In this document: one piece after another, positions 11,553 through 23,624 of the stretch
Layout of the letters: the number at the start of each line of letters is the position of its first letter
Numbering within the stretch: position 1 is the first letter of the stretch
Assembly (NCBI RefSeq): GCF_041146395.1
Contig: NC_090990.1
Span: 44,650,001-44,714,000 of the forward strand
DNA from: Eulemur rufifrons
Taxonomy: Eukaryota > Chordata > Mammalia > Primates > Lemuridae
Direction of reading: 5' to 3'
DNA: 64,000 bases
Program-made: the position numbers and the translations under genes
The notes under the pieces: generated by a model
Database searches by the model: none
What the model was told of the DNA's origin: nothing
What the model saw: the letters and a program-made list of their open reading frames with translations, nothing else

Positions 11553-11889
11553 CTTCCCTCCAGGTAGCACCATGCCACAAAGGAGATGTGTTTGAGAAAA
11601 AAAGCAGTTTGACATTTTGTAAGCGAGTCTTTGTCATTTTGGGAACAGACTGCTCCATGCAAGCAAGGAAAGGGGGGCTTTGCCAGCGTGGAAAATGTCT
11701 ATGTGAGATGGAAGAACCTCCTTGTACCCTGGCCACTTAGTTAGCTGTGGTTACAAAAAATACTTGGTGTGTACTAAGTAATTGTAGGTTTTCCCCACTT
11801 ACTTGGGACTAAATGTTCCTTCTTCTAAATTTTGTTTTCAGTACTGGCAGTTTCAGTAGGGGTTTCCCTCTTCCTGTCTTATTCATTAT

Positions 11890-12070
11890 TTTAATCATTT
11901 ATTCATTCATTTATTCACTCAAAAGCATTCTCTGAGCATACCAGCCTGCCAAGTCCTGAGCTTGGCACAGGAATACAAAGAAGAACAATAATGTCCTGCC
12001 AAGAGGTTCATTATAAAACACAGAAAAAGTACCCTTGGTCCCCTGACCAATATCCAGACAGAGCGGAGTG
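11890..12070 (-). repeat. L2 3' end
   Basis: ATTCATTCATTTATTCACTC, then a diverged GCTTGGCACAGGAATACAAAG block. Confidence 0.6.
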
Positions 12071-12089
12071 GGGACCCAGAGGACAGAGG

Positions 12090-12330
12090 TGTCGGTATCA
12101 GTCAGGTCCAGGCAGGGAACAGATATACATTCAAATTGGGTTCACTGGAGAAAAGTTGAATAAAGAGTCCATTGACAGGGGCGTAGGCAGGGTGAGGAAA
12201 CCCAGAGGACCAGTAAGTGCCCTGGGGATACTGACAGTGTTTGCACCCCTGGGCTTGCAGGGTGCAGGCAGGGAGCAGTGCCCGACCTGAGACAGAGGCT
12301 GCATGAAGAGGGCAGCCCAGCAGGCGCCTA
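12090..12330 (+). repeat. Unnamed dispersed repeat, copy 1
   Basis: Begins TCAGTCAGGTCCAGGCAGGG, then CAAATTGGGTTCACTGGAG and a G/C-rich body. The same family occurs at 22870-23290 (same orientation) and 27640-28155 (inverted). I recognise it as a common ancient element but cannot name it. Confidence 0.55.
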
Positions 12331-12544
12331 GTCAAGCATGCAGCGGGGAGCAGGGTTGGGGGCAGGGCACAGATGTGGTCCCCACAGGCCAGTCTCCCAG
12401 GGCTCAGGGCAGGTGGGAGGAGGAGGGGAAGAGGAGAGGAGGAGGGGTAGGTCTGTAGGGCAAATAGAAGCAGTAGGTTGGTTCCACCCAGGGTAATAGG
12501 TGTGAGGAGAGACTTCAGAGATAAGGTAAACTTTAAGAATCCTA

Positions 12545-12775
12545 ACAGCTAATGCTAATTCAATGCTTTCTCTAAGCCAAGCACTGTTTTAAATCCCATA
12601 CTTATAACAGCACTTTTAATCTTCTCAGCAACCCTATGACATAGGGGGAATTTTAACCCTATTTTGCAGATGAGAAAACTGAGGCACAGAAAGGTTAGGT
12701 AACTTGCGGAGGATCACACAGCTAAGTCAGTGAGGAAGCCAGCACATAAACCCTGGCAGTCTGGTTCTAGAGCAC
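12545..12775 (-). repeat. MIR, nearly full length
   Basis: Antisense MIR: CCAAGCACTGTTTTAAATCC, GCAGATGAGAAAACTGAGGC, GATCACACAGCTAAGTCAG and GGCAGTCTGGTTCTAGAGCA. Confidence 0.9.
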
Positions 12776-13189
12776 TTTGGGCTGCAACTTGAGAGCTGAT
12801 AAGGGACCCCCAGGTTCACTCTGGTCTCTGGCTCCCAAGGCGAGGGGCCTGCGAGTAGCCCTTCCCTTGTCAGAGCTAGGGATGCTCTGGCAGAATGAGG
12901 ACCTGGGAGGTAAAGGGCATTTGGAGGTGCTGTCTTCTCCAACGTCCTAGGTCCCCAGGGAAGCCTGGGTAGGCACAGTCACAATCATGTCTGCATCATC
13001 CCTGGGATTCTGCAGAGGCTTGCAGTGCCCTGCCCTGATAGGGCCAGCATGGCCCTTCAGTGTGGCCTGGTGTCTCTGCTTCCCATCTGGGTGGCTGACG
13101 GGGACCTGCCCTGTCCTTTCCCCTCTGGTCCAGTTTCCAGCCCGGGTGAAATGCATGTGCAGAGGCTTCGCTCACATGGCTCTTAATTC

Positions 13190-13395
13190 TAACAGTAGCA
13201 GCAGCCGTGTCTCCAGGGCTTACCATCGGCCAGGAAATGTGCCAAGCACTGCATGTATGCCCTCTCACTAATGCTCACAACACGCTTGCGCCCTACGGCT
13301 TATCTTCATCCCCATTTTGCATGTGGGGAAACCAAGTGAGTGACGTGCTGAAGGGCAGAGCTAGTGGAACCAGAAACAAACCCAGGTCTGAGCGT
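13190..13395 (-). repeat. MIR
   Basis: Antisense MIR: ATGTGCCAAGCACTGCATGT, CCCCATTTTGCATGTGGGGA and GGCAGAGCTAGTGG. Confidence 0.8.
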
Positions 13396-13716
13396 TTCCC
13401 AGAGCCCCTATTCCACCTGGTACCTTGTCAGCAAAGGCCCAAGCTCTGGCCCAGCAGTGTGGGGGCTGGTGTCCTCTTGGGGGGCTATATTCTGTCCCCG
13501 ATCCCTTTTGGGGTACCTGGGGCAGCTGGCCCAGCCCTGAAGGAAGGAGATGAGTGAGGAGGTGATGGGATGTGGAAGTGTGCGTCAGGGAAGTCTTCAC
13601 AGGCAAGATAGGAAGAGAAATCCATCTTTGGAAAAATAATTTTTATATCTTGAATGGAGGAAGATTTTACACCACAGATCTTACCTCTGTGGAGTTTGCT
13701 GCCATCTCCTGATTAG

Positions 13717-13787
13717 CAGATAGATAGATGGCATTTGGAGGTGCTGTATGTATACATAAACACACACACACACACACATATATATTG
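13717..13787. repeat. (GATA)n and (CA)n/(TA)n microsatellites
   Basis: A short GATA run near 13717-13730, then GTATGTATAC and about nine CA units (13760-13778) running into TATATAT. Confidence 0.85.
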
Positions 13788-13964
13788 AGATCCTAAGAAT
13801 CTCAAATTATTTTCATTAATCTTAAACCCACCGTGAACCCCCAGGCTCTGGAAGCATGTGGAGGGCTTCTCCCTGCCTGGGACCTCTACTCACCCTTCCG
13901 ATGCCTGCTTAAGTCTTATCTCCACTGGAATGACCACTACCCCAGAAATTCCTCCTCTTGTCAT

Positions 13965-14370
13965 TTAATCGCTTGCCCTGTGCTAGGTACTGGTCTAAAT
14001 GCCAGCGATACAGCAGTAGACAAAACCGAGTCCCTCCCCTCAAGGAGCTTAAGCTCTGGCAGGGGAGCCAGACACTCAACAAGAGAGTAAACAGCGCTGG
14101 AAGGTGAGGAAGAAGCAGAGTAGGGGTAAGGTGTGTTGAGGGGAAGTTGTGGTTTGAAACTGGAAGGCTAGGGATGGCTCCCTGGGGAGGGGTGGCAGTT
14201 ACCACATGAGTGTCTGGGAGGAAGTGTTCCAGACAGGGAACAGCATGGGCAAGGGCCCTGGAGCACACTCAAGAAATAGCAAGGAGGCCAGGACAGCCTC
14301 GCTGGGCGGAGGGTAGGAGATCAGCCCCAGAGCACTGGGCCAGATCCAGGAGGCTGGCCCCCTGTCAGCC
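13965..14370 (-). repeat. L2 3' region, about 400 bp
   Basis: Contiguous antisense L2: AGCGATACAGCAGTAGACAA, CAAGGAGCTTAAGCTCTGGC, GTGTTCCAGACAGGGAACAG and AGCAAGGAGGCCAGGACAGC, all in consensus order. The proteins it appears to encode on either strand are artefacts of this repeat. Confidence 0.88.
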
Positions 14371-14489
14371 CCGGAAGGGCTGCAGCTTGCACTCTGAGCG
14401 AGGTGGGAAGCCCCTGAGGGATGAATCCCACCCTCTCTGCTACTTCTCTTCTCATGGTCCATCTCAGTTAGAGAAGCAACCCCCCACAC

Positions 14490-14600
14490 AGACCTTATCT
14501 CTCTCATCCATCTCCCCTCCGAGACACAGTCTGATTCATCTCAGTATTCCCCGGCCAGCAAAGCACTTAATAAAACATTTGTTGAACTGAACTTGAACCA
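14490..14600 (+). repeat. L2 3' tail, sense
   Basis: CCAGCAAAGCACTTAATAAA followed by ACATTTGTTGAACTGAA resembles the sense L2 tail; the upstream part is diverged. Confidence 0.45.
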
Positions 14601-14902
14601 AATGGCAGGTAGCAGCTTGCCGAAGCCTGGAAAACCTGGGCACCGAGGTCTCGTGAGTTGATGTGTATGGTGTTGGCTCCCTTGGAGTCCTGGGCTACCA
14701 CCCCAGCAGGCACAGGCAGTGAAATTTTCTAGAAGCAGGTAATCTCAAGGAAAAAGGAACAGGGAACTTTGGGAGGAGGTGGAGAGGGGGGCGCCTGCTA
14801 CTGCCTTGACGTCAGGAGTTTTTGCCACTAGGGCTGCAGGCTGGCTCCCCACACTACCCCCAGCCCCGCTGTCTAACCAAGGTGTGGTCTTGTCCTGCGC
14901 AG

Positions 14903-14997
14903 GCTTGCCTGTGGTCCTGTCGCAAGAGGTGGAATCTGTTCTTGTGGGCGCTGCTATTCTGGGTGCCTGTGCCTCGGGGGATTTCACTTCTGTACAG
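14903..14997 (+). CDS. FGGY: FGGY internal coding exon (95 bp)
   Basis: After joining the G from the 121-bp exon to the first two bases (GC = Gly), the exon reads [20 protein letters not shown] and then [11 protein letters not shown], ending in phase 0. The [20 protein letters not shown] part matches the FGGY_C core, in which a strand is followed by a helix carrying the conserved E...GAA.LGA pattern seen across xylulose-, ribulose- and glycerol-kinase relatives. The donor is CAG|GTATGT. The acceptor is TGTCCTGCGCAG, with a purine-interrupted and therefore modest pyrimidine tract. A candidate branch point is TCTAAC at 14872-14877, with its A at 14876, 26 nt before the AG. As I recall human FGGY, the residue after the joined Gly is Met there and Leu here. 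The next, last coding exon was not found in the window. Confidence 0.94.
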
Positions 14998-15711
14998 GTA
15001 TGTGAGGACCGAGGGGCGGGCCAGGGCCCCTCCCCTGTCTGAGGCCGTCCCTCCTCTTGACAGCGACTCACATCTTGCAAAACACACACAGGATATAATT
15101 AAGAAATGATAGGTTCCAGCCAGGGGAAGCACAAACACTTCCAGCCTCAGACATATTTATTGCAGTTTCTTTTGACTTGGCCTCTGTTAACGTTGGTCAT
15201 TCTGTTTTTCTGTTGGTTTTCTTTTTTCTACTTTAAACTAGCCCTTTAATTATTTCTTTTAAATTTTTCCCATTGACTATTTTTCTTTGTGCAAGTGAAA
15301 CAGGTAAGGCTCAAAACTACAATTTTTAATGTATATTTCAGATATTTATTTGTCTGTGTCAACCCCACCACTTTCCAAATACCTTTAAGGCCTCCATCAA
15401 TAAGAGACACAAATGAAAATGTTAGTAAAAAAGGAATTAAAAGGGAAATTAAGGAACAAAGATACAGGAAGAAGGAAACAATCTAGTGACTGTGATTAAA
15501 CAAAATAATTTGGCTCTGAGCTTCCTGGCAGCCAAGACAAAAAAGAACACATGATAAGTTGTGTAATTCTCATTTTTAAAAAGGGGAAACATACTAGTTT
15601 CTGGCGAGAGACAAAGCTTTTCCTACCACCAAATTGCGAAAGACATTGCACACGTCGGGCTTTATGGAGAGGCTTTGAGTGCTCAAATAATACAAAAAAT
15701 AAAGAAAGAAA

Positions 15712-15870
15712 GAATAGTATAGTATAGAAGTTAAGGGCATAGGCTCTGGTGTTAGACCACTTGGGCTCGACTCCTAGCTTGACTACCTACCAGTTCATGT
15801 GACCTAACCACCCTGCTCTGCGCCACCATTTCTTTATCTATGATAATGATCGACATGGGGTAGGCATGCC
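15712..15870 (+). repeat. MIR
   Basis: Sense MIR 5' two-thirds: AGTATAGAAGTTAAGGGCAT, AGGCTCTGGTGTTAGACC, TGGGCTCGACTCCTAGCTT. It is followed directly by an antisense MIR. Confidence 0.8.
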
Positions 15871-15871
15871 C

Positions 15872-16005
15872 ATTTATTCCCTGCAACAGTTCTATTATTC
15901 CCATTTTATAGTTGAGGACCCTGAGGCATAAAAAAGTTAAATAACTTGGCCTACATTGAAACAGCTAGTAAATGCCAGAACCAAGAAATCTGGCTCCCAG
16001 GTCTC
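15872..16005 (-). repeat. MIR, tail-to-tail with the preceding one
   Basis: CCCATTTTATAGTTGAGGAC, CCTGAGGCATAAAAAAG and AAACAGCTAGTAAATGCCAG. Confidence 0.75.
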
Positions 16006-16119
16006 AACTGAGAACTCAAAGAGATGTTTGTTCAGCTGAGAATCAGAGAGCTTCAATGACTTGCCCAAGATCTCAAGGTTAGGACTAAATGCCAGATTTT
16101 CCACCAGCAGCTCAGTAAT

Positions 16120-16280
16120 TAGAGCTCCATTTACTGTGACCGTTTTATGTGCCAGGCACTATGCTAGGAGGTTTTTGCATAAGCTTCCTAATACCTATAA
16201 CAGCCCTTCATGGACCAGAGGGATCAGACAACAGAGACCCAGAAAGCTTACAAAACTTAAGGGTATACTGTTAGTAATGG
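16120..16280 (-). repeat. MIR
   Basis: TTTATGTGCCAGGCACTATG, then CTAATACCTATAACAGCCC and a diverged GAGACCCAGAAAGCTTA block. Confidence 0.75.
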
Positions 16281-16629
16281 ACACATGCAAAAGTCTGATG
16301 CTCTTTGTACTGCATTTTGGAAAATATGGTACACTACACACTATCCAAGCCTCTGGAATCAACAGCTGTGAAATAGCTCTTCCAAGGAATTGAATCTACT
16401 CATGAAAACGTGTGGATTTTAACTGAGTCTTTAAATAAAGATGGTATAGTTGAATTCTCGACTTTTTCTGGATATTCTGGTTTTTCCTCGAAAACATCAT
16501 GTGGAGATATTTATTTATTGTTGAAATGTCAATGAATTGTAAATTATTTTGATGTATCAGCCCCCGAAGATGTTCTCACAACTAGATGTCTTGTCCTTCC
16601 TGGGCCAAATTATAATATCTAAAATCAAA

Positions 16630-17230
16630 CAGCAGGAATGCTTACTTACGGCCGGCCCTGTGATAGGTTACTTCGTGTTGTGGACTGAATGTGTCCCCCC
16701 CAAAGTTGACATGTTGAATCCCTGAGCCCCATTGTGATGGTATTTAGAGATGGGGCTTTGGGAATTAATTAGGGTTTCATGAGATCGTGAGGGCAGAGCC
16801 CTGATCCCATGGGTCATGATAGTCTTATGGGCCCTTCTGCAAAGAGCCACCCGAGAGCTCGCTCTCTTTCTCTGCCACATGAGGACAGCAAGCAGTTGGT
16901 TGTCTACAAGCCAAAAGGAGACCCTCACCAGAACCTGGCCATGCTGGCAGCCTAATCTTAGACTCTGAGCTTCCAGAACTGTGGTAAATTAATTTATCTT
17001 GTTTAAGCATCCAGTCTATGATTTTTTTTTTTTTTATGGCAGCCTGAGCTAAGACACCTCATTCAATCTTGACAGTCTTCCTGCTTAGGGGATAGGTGTT
17101 TGTTTCCTTGTGTTACATATGAGGAAACCAAGACTCAGAGAGGTTTTAAGTAGTTTGTCCAACACTACGCAGTTAATAAGGACAGAAGCAGAATTGAAAT
17201 GAAGGTTTCTCTAGATCTGTATCCTGTCCT
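16630..17230 (-). repeat. MIR split by an LTR
   Basis: The left piece (about 16630-16675, CGGCCGGCCCTGTGATAGG) and the right piece (about 17058-17230: CTCATTCAATCTTGACAG, ATGAGGAAACCAAGACTCAG, AGAGGTTTTAAGTAGTTTG) join into one antisense MIR once the LTR between them is removed. Confidence 0.7.
16676..17057 (+). mobile_element. MaLR-type (MST/MLT1-like) solo LTR
   Basis: Starts TGTTGTGGACTGAATGTGTC and ends GAGCTAAGACAC. Internal blocks CCCCATTGTGATGGTATTTA, AGGACCCTCACC-like and TTCCAGAACTGTGGTAAATT match a mammalian ERVL-MaLR LTR. The flanking 5-mers CTTCG and CCTCA could be a decayed 5-bp target duplication, since both differences are transitions. No internal retroviral sequence is attached. 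Confidence 0.85.
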
Positions 17231-20200
17231 GATTATCATTCTTTTGCTAATTTGTTCATTTTTTTTCTGCTTTCTTTGAAAGTATTTTTTGGCTTCATAA
17301 ATGTTCGAAGGTATGTTTTCTGAAAAGAAATGCCATCAGTCACAAAGCAGGAAACTAGCATTTCTAGCTCCAAGGGAATTCCACTCACCTCTTCCCCCAA
17401 TCGGAAACCGAGCTTAATTCTACACTGACATCTTCCCTGCGTGAGATTTGCTCTTAATCTTCTGGAACAGAATTTAAGGTATGGTAAATCAGATATTGGA
17501 ACTGATGACTTGAGTAGCAGCTGCAGGGCTCACAGCATCTTAAAGCAAGCTCGTGTCACCTATTCAGCACAAGGAAGTATGTGCCTGTCCTGCTGTCAGG
17601 AGACATGATCTATAAAGGGAGTGCCCAACTGAGAGAAGCCTGAGGACTCATCTATCATCACTTACCTGAAGGAATCCTTGTGGTCTTGAGCTCAGACAGT
17701 GTCACCTGTCCTCTCTGGGTGCTTATTCTGTATGTTTTGTTTCTTTTTAAAAAATGTTTAAATGAAAAGAATTGCACCTCTTGTGTGACTGTTAAGATGA
17801 AAAGCCTTTGAAAGCCCCAGTGACCTCCCAGATATACTCAACATCATTAGAACGATCCTCCTTTGGGACTGCTTGGAAATGTAAACGCATGTAGATTTGG
17901 CTTCAGAAGCCCCTCTCCAAAGAAGAGGAGTCAACCCTTGTGCCCCAGGCCTGGGGGCCACCTCAAGATTCTGGCAAGGTGAGGCAAAACAAACTTGCTT
18001 CCTCCCTGTGATTCCTATTCTTCAACCTGAACATCCACACAGTCTTTTCTTTGAGCTTCAAAGATCCTAGCTTAGTCTGCAGGGTGCCTTCCATTCCTTC
18101 CTTTAAGAAAGCCCAGCAGTTCCTGCCAGCAACTTAACTATTCAAGCAGGCCAGATGTTTTGTCTTCTCATAGATGACACATCTGGCAGTTCGATGGAGG
18201 ATTTCACTTCTTATCTAGATGGGCCGACTTTGCTAGACCCAGCCAGAGTCAACTCCTTCAGATGGAGGAAAGGCTAGGAAGACTTCAGAGGACCCAGACT
18301 GCAGACCCAGGGAAGAGGTTTATATGCCTGGGAGACAGAGTTTCCCAATTTCTCTGGTCTGTGAACAGATAATTTCAGCCAGAGGTAGACCCCTATACAC
18401 TTCCTTTGGTGATACTAGTAGATCAGAATGGATCCACTGCTGTGGATTTTACTTACGTTTAATAGCTATTGCAAACTTCTCTGTATTTCAATTCTGGGGG
18501 AATTTTATCAGGTGGAAGGAGAGATACAATGGTTGGAATTTTCTGGTGGGGTGTTAATGAGAGATGGTCAACTACAAAGTCCATTGCTATTGCAAATTTT
18601 GAAACATGCTGACAATTCCTAGCTTCCACCCCCTGTTCTTTTATCCATTTATATTCCCTTAGGTTCTCTTTCCCTCTCTTCCCCTGGCCTTTTCTGCTCT
18701 GTCATCCTCTAGACATGTAAAGTCTATTACTATTTCCTTTTCAAATTAGGATCTCACAAAGGGCACTGATACAGCCATGTGTCCATTCTAAAGAATAGAA
18801 TGGCTAACAATATCTTAAAGAGTTGGACATCTTCAGAAAGGGTATTTTCCTTTTAGTAGTTTTGAAAAATTGTGTCTTCACTAGAGAGTATAAGCTTAAG
18901 GAAAAGTATTCTTGAGAGCAAGTCATGGTCATCTTTGTATCTGCGGCTTAATGAATAATATAGAATCGAAACACAGATATGTTGCTCTCATGGGCAAAGT
19001 TCAGCTACTGAGCAGGTGGGAGGGGACACAAGGAAGGCAGTCCACCTCCCTTCTTTTACTCATAGGCATGTGACATCCATGTAGTCTTGACCTCTGTTGA
19101 CCCTTCCACCTGATCACTCCCCTGTCCCCGCATCAGTGTGGTACAAAATGATCCTGTATAATTCTGAATATCCTGGCAAGTAAATAATTATACTTATAAA
19201 TTGGGAACATCCCGTAACACTTCTACAAGCTCCCAGGTCCTGGAAAACTAACAAACTGGAGAAAATAAGTTTATGAAACATCACCATGCTTGCATTTTCT
19301 AAGCACAGACAGTAGAAAGGTTCTAAGAAATACAAGGACAAAACAAGCAGCAGTTTCGAGTCGTTGTTAGAGAAAACCCAATCAAATGGCAAAGATGCAG
19401 AAATATGAAATGGCTTTCCACTTTCTGCTGCTTCGTGCCCCCTGCAGATGTCATTAGCTTTCTGTAATTTCTTATCATCAGGGGCGGTTTTCCCTAAGAC
19501 TGTTTATACAAAACAAGCTTTAATTCCAGCAGTGCTATTTGTCTTGACTCCCCCGCCCCCAGCCAAAAGTGGAAGAAGCATCTGAAGCAAAATTCAGCAA
19601 AAAGAGACAGTGGCAAGAGATCAAAATGAATTCAGCAATTATTTTAAGGGGAGTACCAGGGTAAAGAAAGTAAGCCCTTGAAATCAACCAATTAATCAAA
19701 AGCCTTTCTTCCTCCCACTGTGTGAGCGTTGCCACCCCTGTACACCACTGACTCCATGCATTCCCACCATCAACTTTCCCTGTCACGTTCCAGACAGACT
19801 CCTGTGTCTCCAGACCAATACATGTAAGTGGCCAGTTGAGAGCTGTGATTACTCACCCCTTCTGTAATGTGTGCCCACAAGATAAACTATCCATGCAGAC
19901 CGCAGTGGTCTACCCTTGAGGTCAGTCATTGCAAACATCCTTATTGCTTAGCTAAAGCCTCTCCTATTTTTTTTTTCCATAAAATTTACTTCATTTAGAG
20001 CCAGTTATGTTCATTACCTAGTACTCGCTTCCAAGCCTGTGATTTTTGTATATAATATGTCTCCCATTCTGTTTTATTTTGTGAGAGTCAACTTTCTGTG
20101 ATTTTTAGTTTGATTTGGTTTCCTATCACCATAAATACCAGCTTTGCGATTTACGAAGTAAAGCTGGTAATCATGACTTTTATAACCAATAATTCATGAA

Positions 20201-20319
20201 CATTGGAGGAAAAAGAAGAAAATTTAATTGAGATGAAAGAAAATATGAAACCACTGATCTTTTACCCTAAAATAACCTATTTTAGATTATTTAATTATGA
20301 ACTATTTAAAATTCTGATT

Positions 20320-20735
20320 TGTGTTCTTTTAATCTTTTCATATATGTTTTTAAATCATTTTTATATTTTTTAAATTGTAAAAATATATCCATACAATGTA
20401 TACTATTTTATAACCTTTTTCCCCACCCAAAAATATATAGTAAACCTCCTTATCATTTTTGTAGGCTGCATAATTTTCTACCCCCTAAAATATCACTTAT
20501 TTCAGCAGTTCCCAAGTCTTACATATTTAGATTTTCTCCATTTTTTTCAAGAATACTGCAGCTAACAACTCTGTAGCTAAATGTGTGCACACATCCTAAA
20601 TTATCTCCACAAAACAAATTATGGAGGTATCTACTTGTTGGGGCAAAAAGTTTGCCCAACTTTTAGGGTTTTGATATATAGTAATAATTTATACTCCCAC
20701 CAGTAGTGTGTGAAATTTCAGGGTTTATATTTCTT
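20320..20735 (-). mobile_element. L1ME-like 3' fragment
   Basis: Antisense L1 3' region: TGCATAATTTTCTACCCC, AATACTGCAGCTAACAACTC and TTTATACTCCCACCAGTAGT follow the order of old mammalian L1 3' ends. Confidence 0.6.
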
Positions 20736-21334
20736 ACGTACACGAAATCTCTTGCCGAACATTTTAGTTCCACTTAGCTTTCATCTCCAGGCCTCTTATA
20801 ATCCTATTCATTTCACATATGGTCCTGATATCATCAACTTTTTTTCATGGCCTTTTGCCCTTTTCTGCTTAAGCATGTGTTTCTGGAGATAGGAGATTCT
20901 GGTTTCTAATTAAATAGATTCAGATTACTGATTGAATTTTCTCAGTATCCTGCCCCATATGTCAGTGTCCCATAGAAAGGCAACAGAACACTTTGGAATG
21001 GTAATTAATAGTTGAAAGAAGAATTAAATAAGAATGTGATGTTGGCCCAAACATTCATTATACTTATTGCCACACCTGGTTAACAGTGCATTCTTATTTT
21101 TTTAAGAATTCCCCTCCTCCAGAAAAACAAAATTAAGCAAAAACAAGTCAGGTTCTTGTTAATTATAAATCTTCTGGTTCCAGTTTGCAGAATGGTACCA
21201 TGGATATAACAGACAAAGTATTAGCTCAAAATTAGAATTCTTTTTTTAGGAAATTATTTCAATATAATATATGTAACATATGTCTCTCCTGTTCCTTATA
21301 GGGTGATCCAGGAACAGGGCCTGTTATTTTTCAT

Positions 21335-21445
21335 GAATTATCATTCATAGAATCCTTAAAGCAACCCAGTGGGTATGAACAGTGCCCCTTGTGCAGATGA
21401 GGACTCTGAAGCACAGAGACATTGTATAACTTGCTTGATACAAAG
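21335..21445 (-). repeat. MIR fragment
   Basis: GTGCAGATGAGGACTCTGAA followed by GCACAGAGACATTGTATAAC. Confidence 0.65.
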
Positions 21446-22629
21446 TCCATGCTCTTTTTATTCCATCAAACCATATCCTAGTAAAAATATATGCATTGCC
21501 AAGGAAGTACCTAGATTCCAATATGGCAACCCAGTTGCTCTTCACAAGGTGGTATGGTTTATAAAAAATATCAGCATCACACATTTGTCATCACTGCTTG
21601 GTTAAGTATCAAGCATAGAAATAAAAATAAGAAAGGTGCCGTCTTAGTTTGGAAATATTCTAATTCAATTGCCCGGAGAGCACTTCATACCGTGCTCACC
21701 AGTATTATCTTGCTTTATTTATTTGTTTTTAATCATAATGCACCAGTTTACTTTTTGTAGATATAAAAAGGTAGATATAAAAAAACACTTTAATTAGAAA
21801 TTTTAATTAAAGGACACTATTAACAAAAAGATTTAGGCTAACAAAACATTTTTCTCAACTATCTCTCTCCCCTCCCCCACAATTTTTATTCAGGAACTTA
21901 AGAATTGGTCTTTTATAAAAGCAAACAATGGCCAAACATCTGCTGAGTTCTTAGAAATTTAGGATTACAGAATTATATTTCTAAAATAAGGTTTACCCAA
22001 CTCTTTGACTTTTTTCAAGACAGCATTTCATACTGGTACAAATCTTTAAAAAATAATATGTAAGAGCATCTCCTAGGAAGAAATGCTTATAAGTAATCAA
22101 TCCCTCACTCTAATTATTATTTATGCCTTTTTATTGTAAATTTTCTTATTGGAATAAACTGGAAATAGGTTGTTGTTTTTTTTTTTTTTCTGTACACCAG
22201 GATAAGTCATAAATAGCAATGAAATCCATGCTGTATAAGCTTAATATTCAACACAGTAAATTAAGCTATGGAATCAAATAAGAGATCAGAAAGATAAGCC
22301 TTTTAGTTACATCAGGAATATTCTGTAATTGGGAAAATAGCCCTGACAAATGACTATGCACATGCACACCATGTACTACTAGAGAAAGCTTGATGTAGAA
22401 TGTGGAAAGTACAGAGTCTATGAAAGAGTTTTGGTTGTAGCATTTAGGCAAATAATCAAGAAGTATGCAGAAGAAAAAAGAAAAAGAAATCATTATTACA
22501 TTGCCTAATGGAGGTATTTGATTCTTTGCAGTGAACCATAAGAAGCTACCCTGGATTCAGAAACATGAGTAGCATGTCCTTAATTGTATGCATTTCATAG
22601 ACATTTGAACATTTTATACTATGTTAAAG

Positions 22630-22760
22630 GTTATATATAAGGAAATTTCCTATACAATTATCATAATAATTTTACAAATAAGGGCTAGAGAGATTAAGTG
22701 ACTTACCAGAGCCACTGGCTGAAAAGTGATGGAGCCGGACGTGCTAGCGTAGGATTCCCA
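22630..22760 (-). repeat. MIR fragment
   Basis: TTTTACAAATAAGGGCTAGA, GAGATTAAGTGACTTACCAG and AAAAGTGATGGAGCCGGAC. Confidence 0.65.
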
Positions 22761-22869
22761 AACCAAGCACTGTTCAACCTGCCCACAAATGAAAATGGAC
22801 TCTTAAAAACTAGTATCAGAAATAGACAAGAATTTAGATGTATATTAAAATGTCCCTGTGTTAGTCAAT

Positions 22870-23290
22870 GTCTTCACAGGTAAACAGAGGGCACCCTCAA
22901 ATTAGGATAATTTTTTAGGGTTTAAAATAGGGACTATTTACAAAATTGTGGGCAGGACATAAAGAAATCACAAGGGAGAGTGTGGTACCCTGGGGTTTGT
23001 AACGGCGTGGCCTGCAGAGGTGAGGGGACAGCACAGTTACTGGAAGCTTAGAACAGAGGCCTGCGTGAGGACTGCCCGGGCAGCTAGCTTGCCAGTAGCC
23101 CTGGAAGAAAAGGACTATGTTATTAACCCTGTTCTCCCCCCTCGGTCTAATCTCCTGCCAGCCTCCCCGTTGGCTGGACTCAAAGTCAGAGAGCAAGGGA
23201 GCTCGTTGTTGTATTCTGTAAAAGGCAATGTCTCTAAGCTCAGAGAAGGGTGGGGAGGCATCTTCAGGAGCACATGGATATGTCCAACAT
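22870..23290 (+). repeat. Unnamed dispersed repeat, copy 2 (most complete)
   Basis: Contains GAGGGCACCCTCAAATTAGG, GGGACTATTTACAAAATTGT, GGTACCCTGGGGTTTGTAAC, CTCCTGCCAGCCTCCCCGTT and GAGCAAGGGAGCTCGTTG, in the order I remember for one widespread mammalian repeat. Confidence 0.65.
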
Positions 23291-23624
23291 AGTCATCCAG
23301 GCTGGGCTACTCAAAGCAGTCCACAGACCCGAGGCCAGTCCCTAAGTGGTTTGTTCAGATTTGCAATGAAATAAGGGACTTGCACTAGAATGTAAATCAA
23401 TTGTGTCACCGAGTGTACTGTTTAGTTCAGCTGCAAGATGTTCTCAGTGAAGGAATCAGTGTGTCGGCTCACTTTCTGGGGCCAGCTCCTATGTCATTAT
23501 GGATAGGCCCCTTGAGTGGCGCTGAACTAGATTCCTAGCTCTGTAGAGAATGATAAACATGTTGGAGTCCCTTTCTTTGCTTTCATTTTCCTACCTTATC
23601 TTCTGCTAAGGAGAAGAAAACTAG

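Larger units (their letters stand above)
8929..14902 (+). other. FGGY: FGGY intron (6.0 kb)
   Basis: The intron runs from GTAAGT to GCGCAG. It contains L2 and MIR fragments and one copy of an unnamed dispersed repeat. Stretches 9360-10160, 10420-11335, 12335-12540, 13400-13700 and 14600-14900 have no repeat that I recognise. The 10840-11330 part looks unlike repeats and carries a structured hairpin. Confidence 0.85.

Noticed and set aside
13760..13778. CA repeat as a regulatory element
   Set aside because: It is an ordinary dinucleotide microsatellite.
14199..14590. 100-126-residue frames on both strands
   Set aside because: They coincide with the antisense L2 at 13965-14370 and its flank.
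14822..15109. 95-residue frame across the 95-bp exon
   Set aside because: It is in a different frame from FGGY. The exon reads correctly only when joined to the G at the end of the 121-bp exon.
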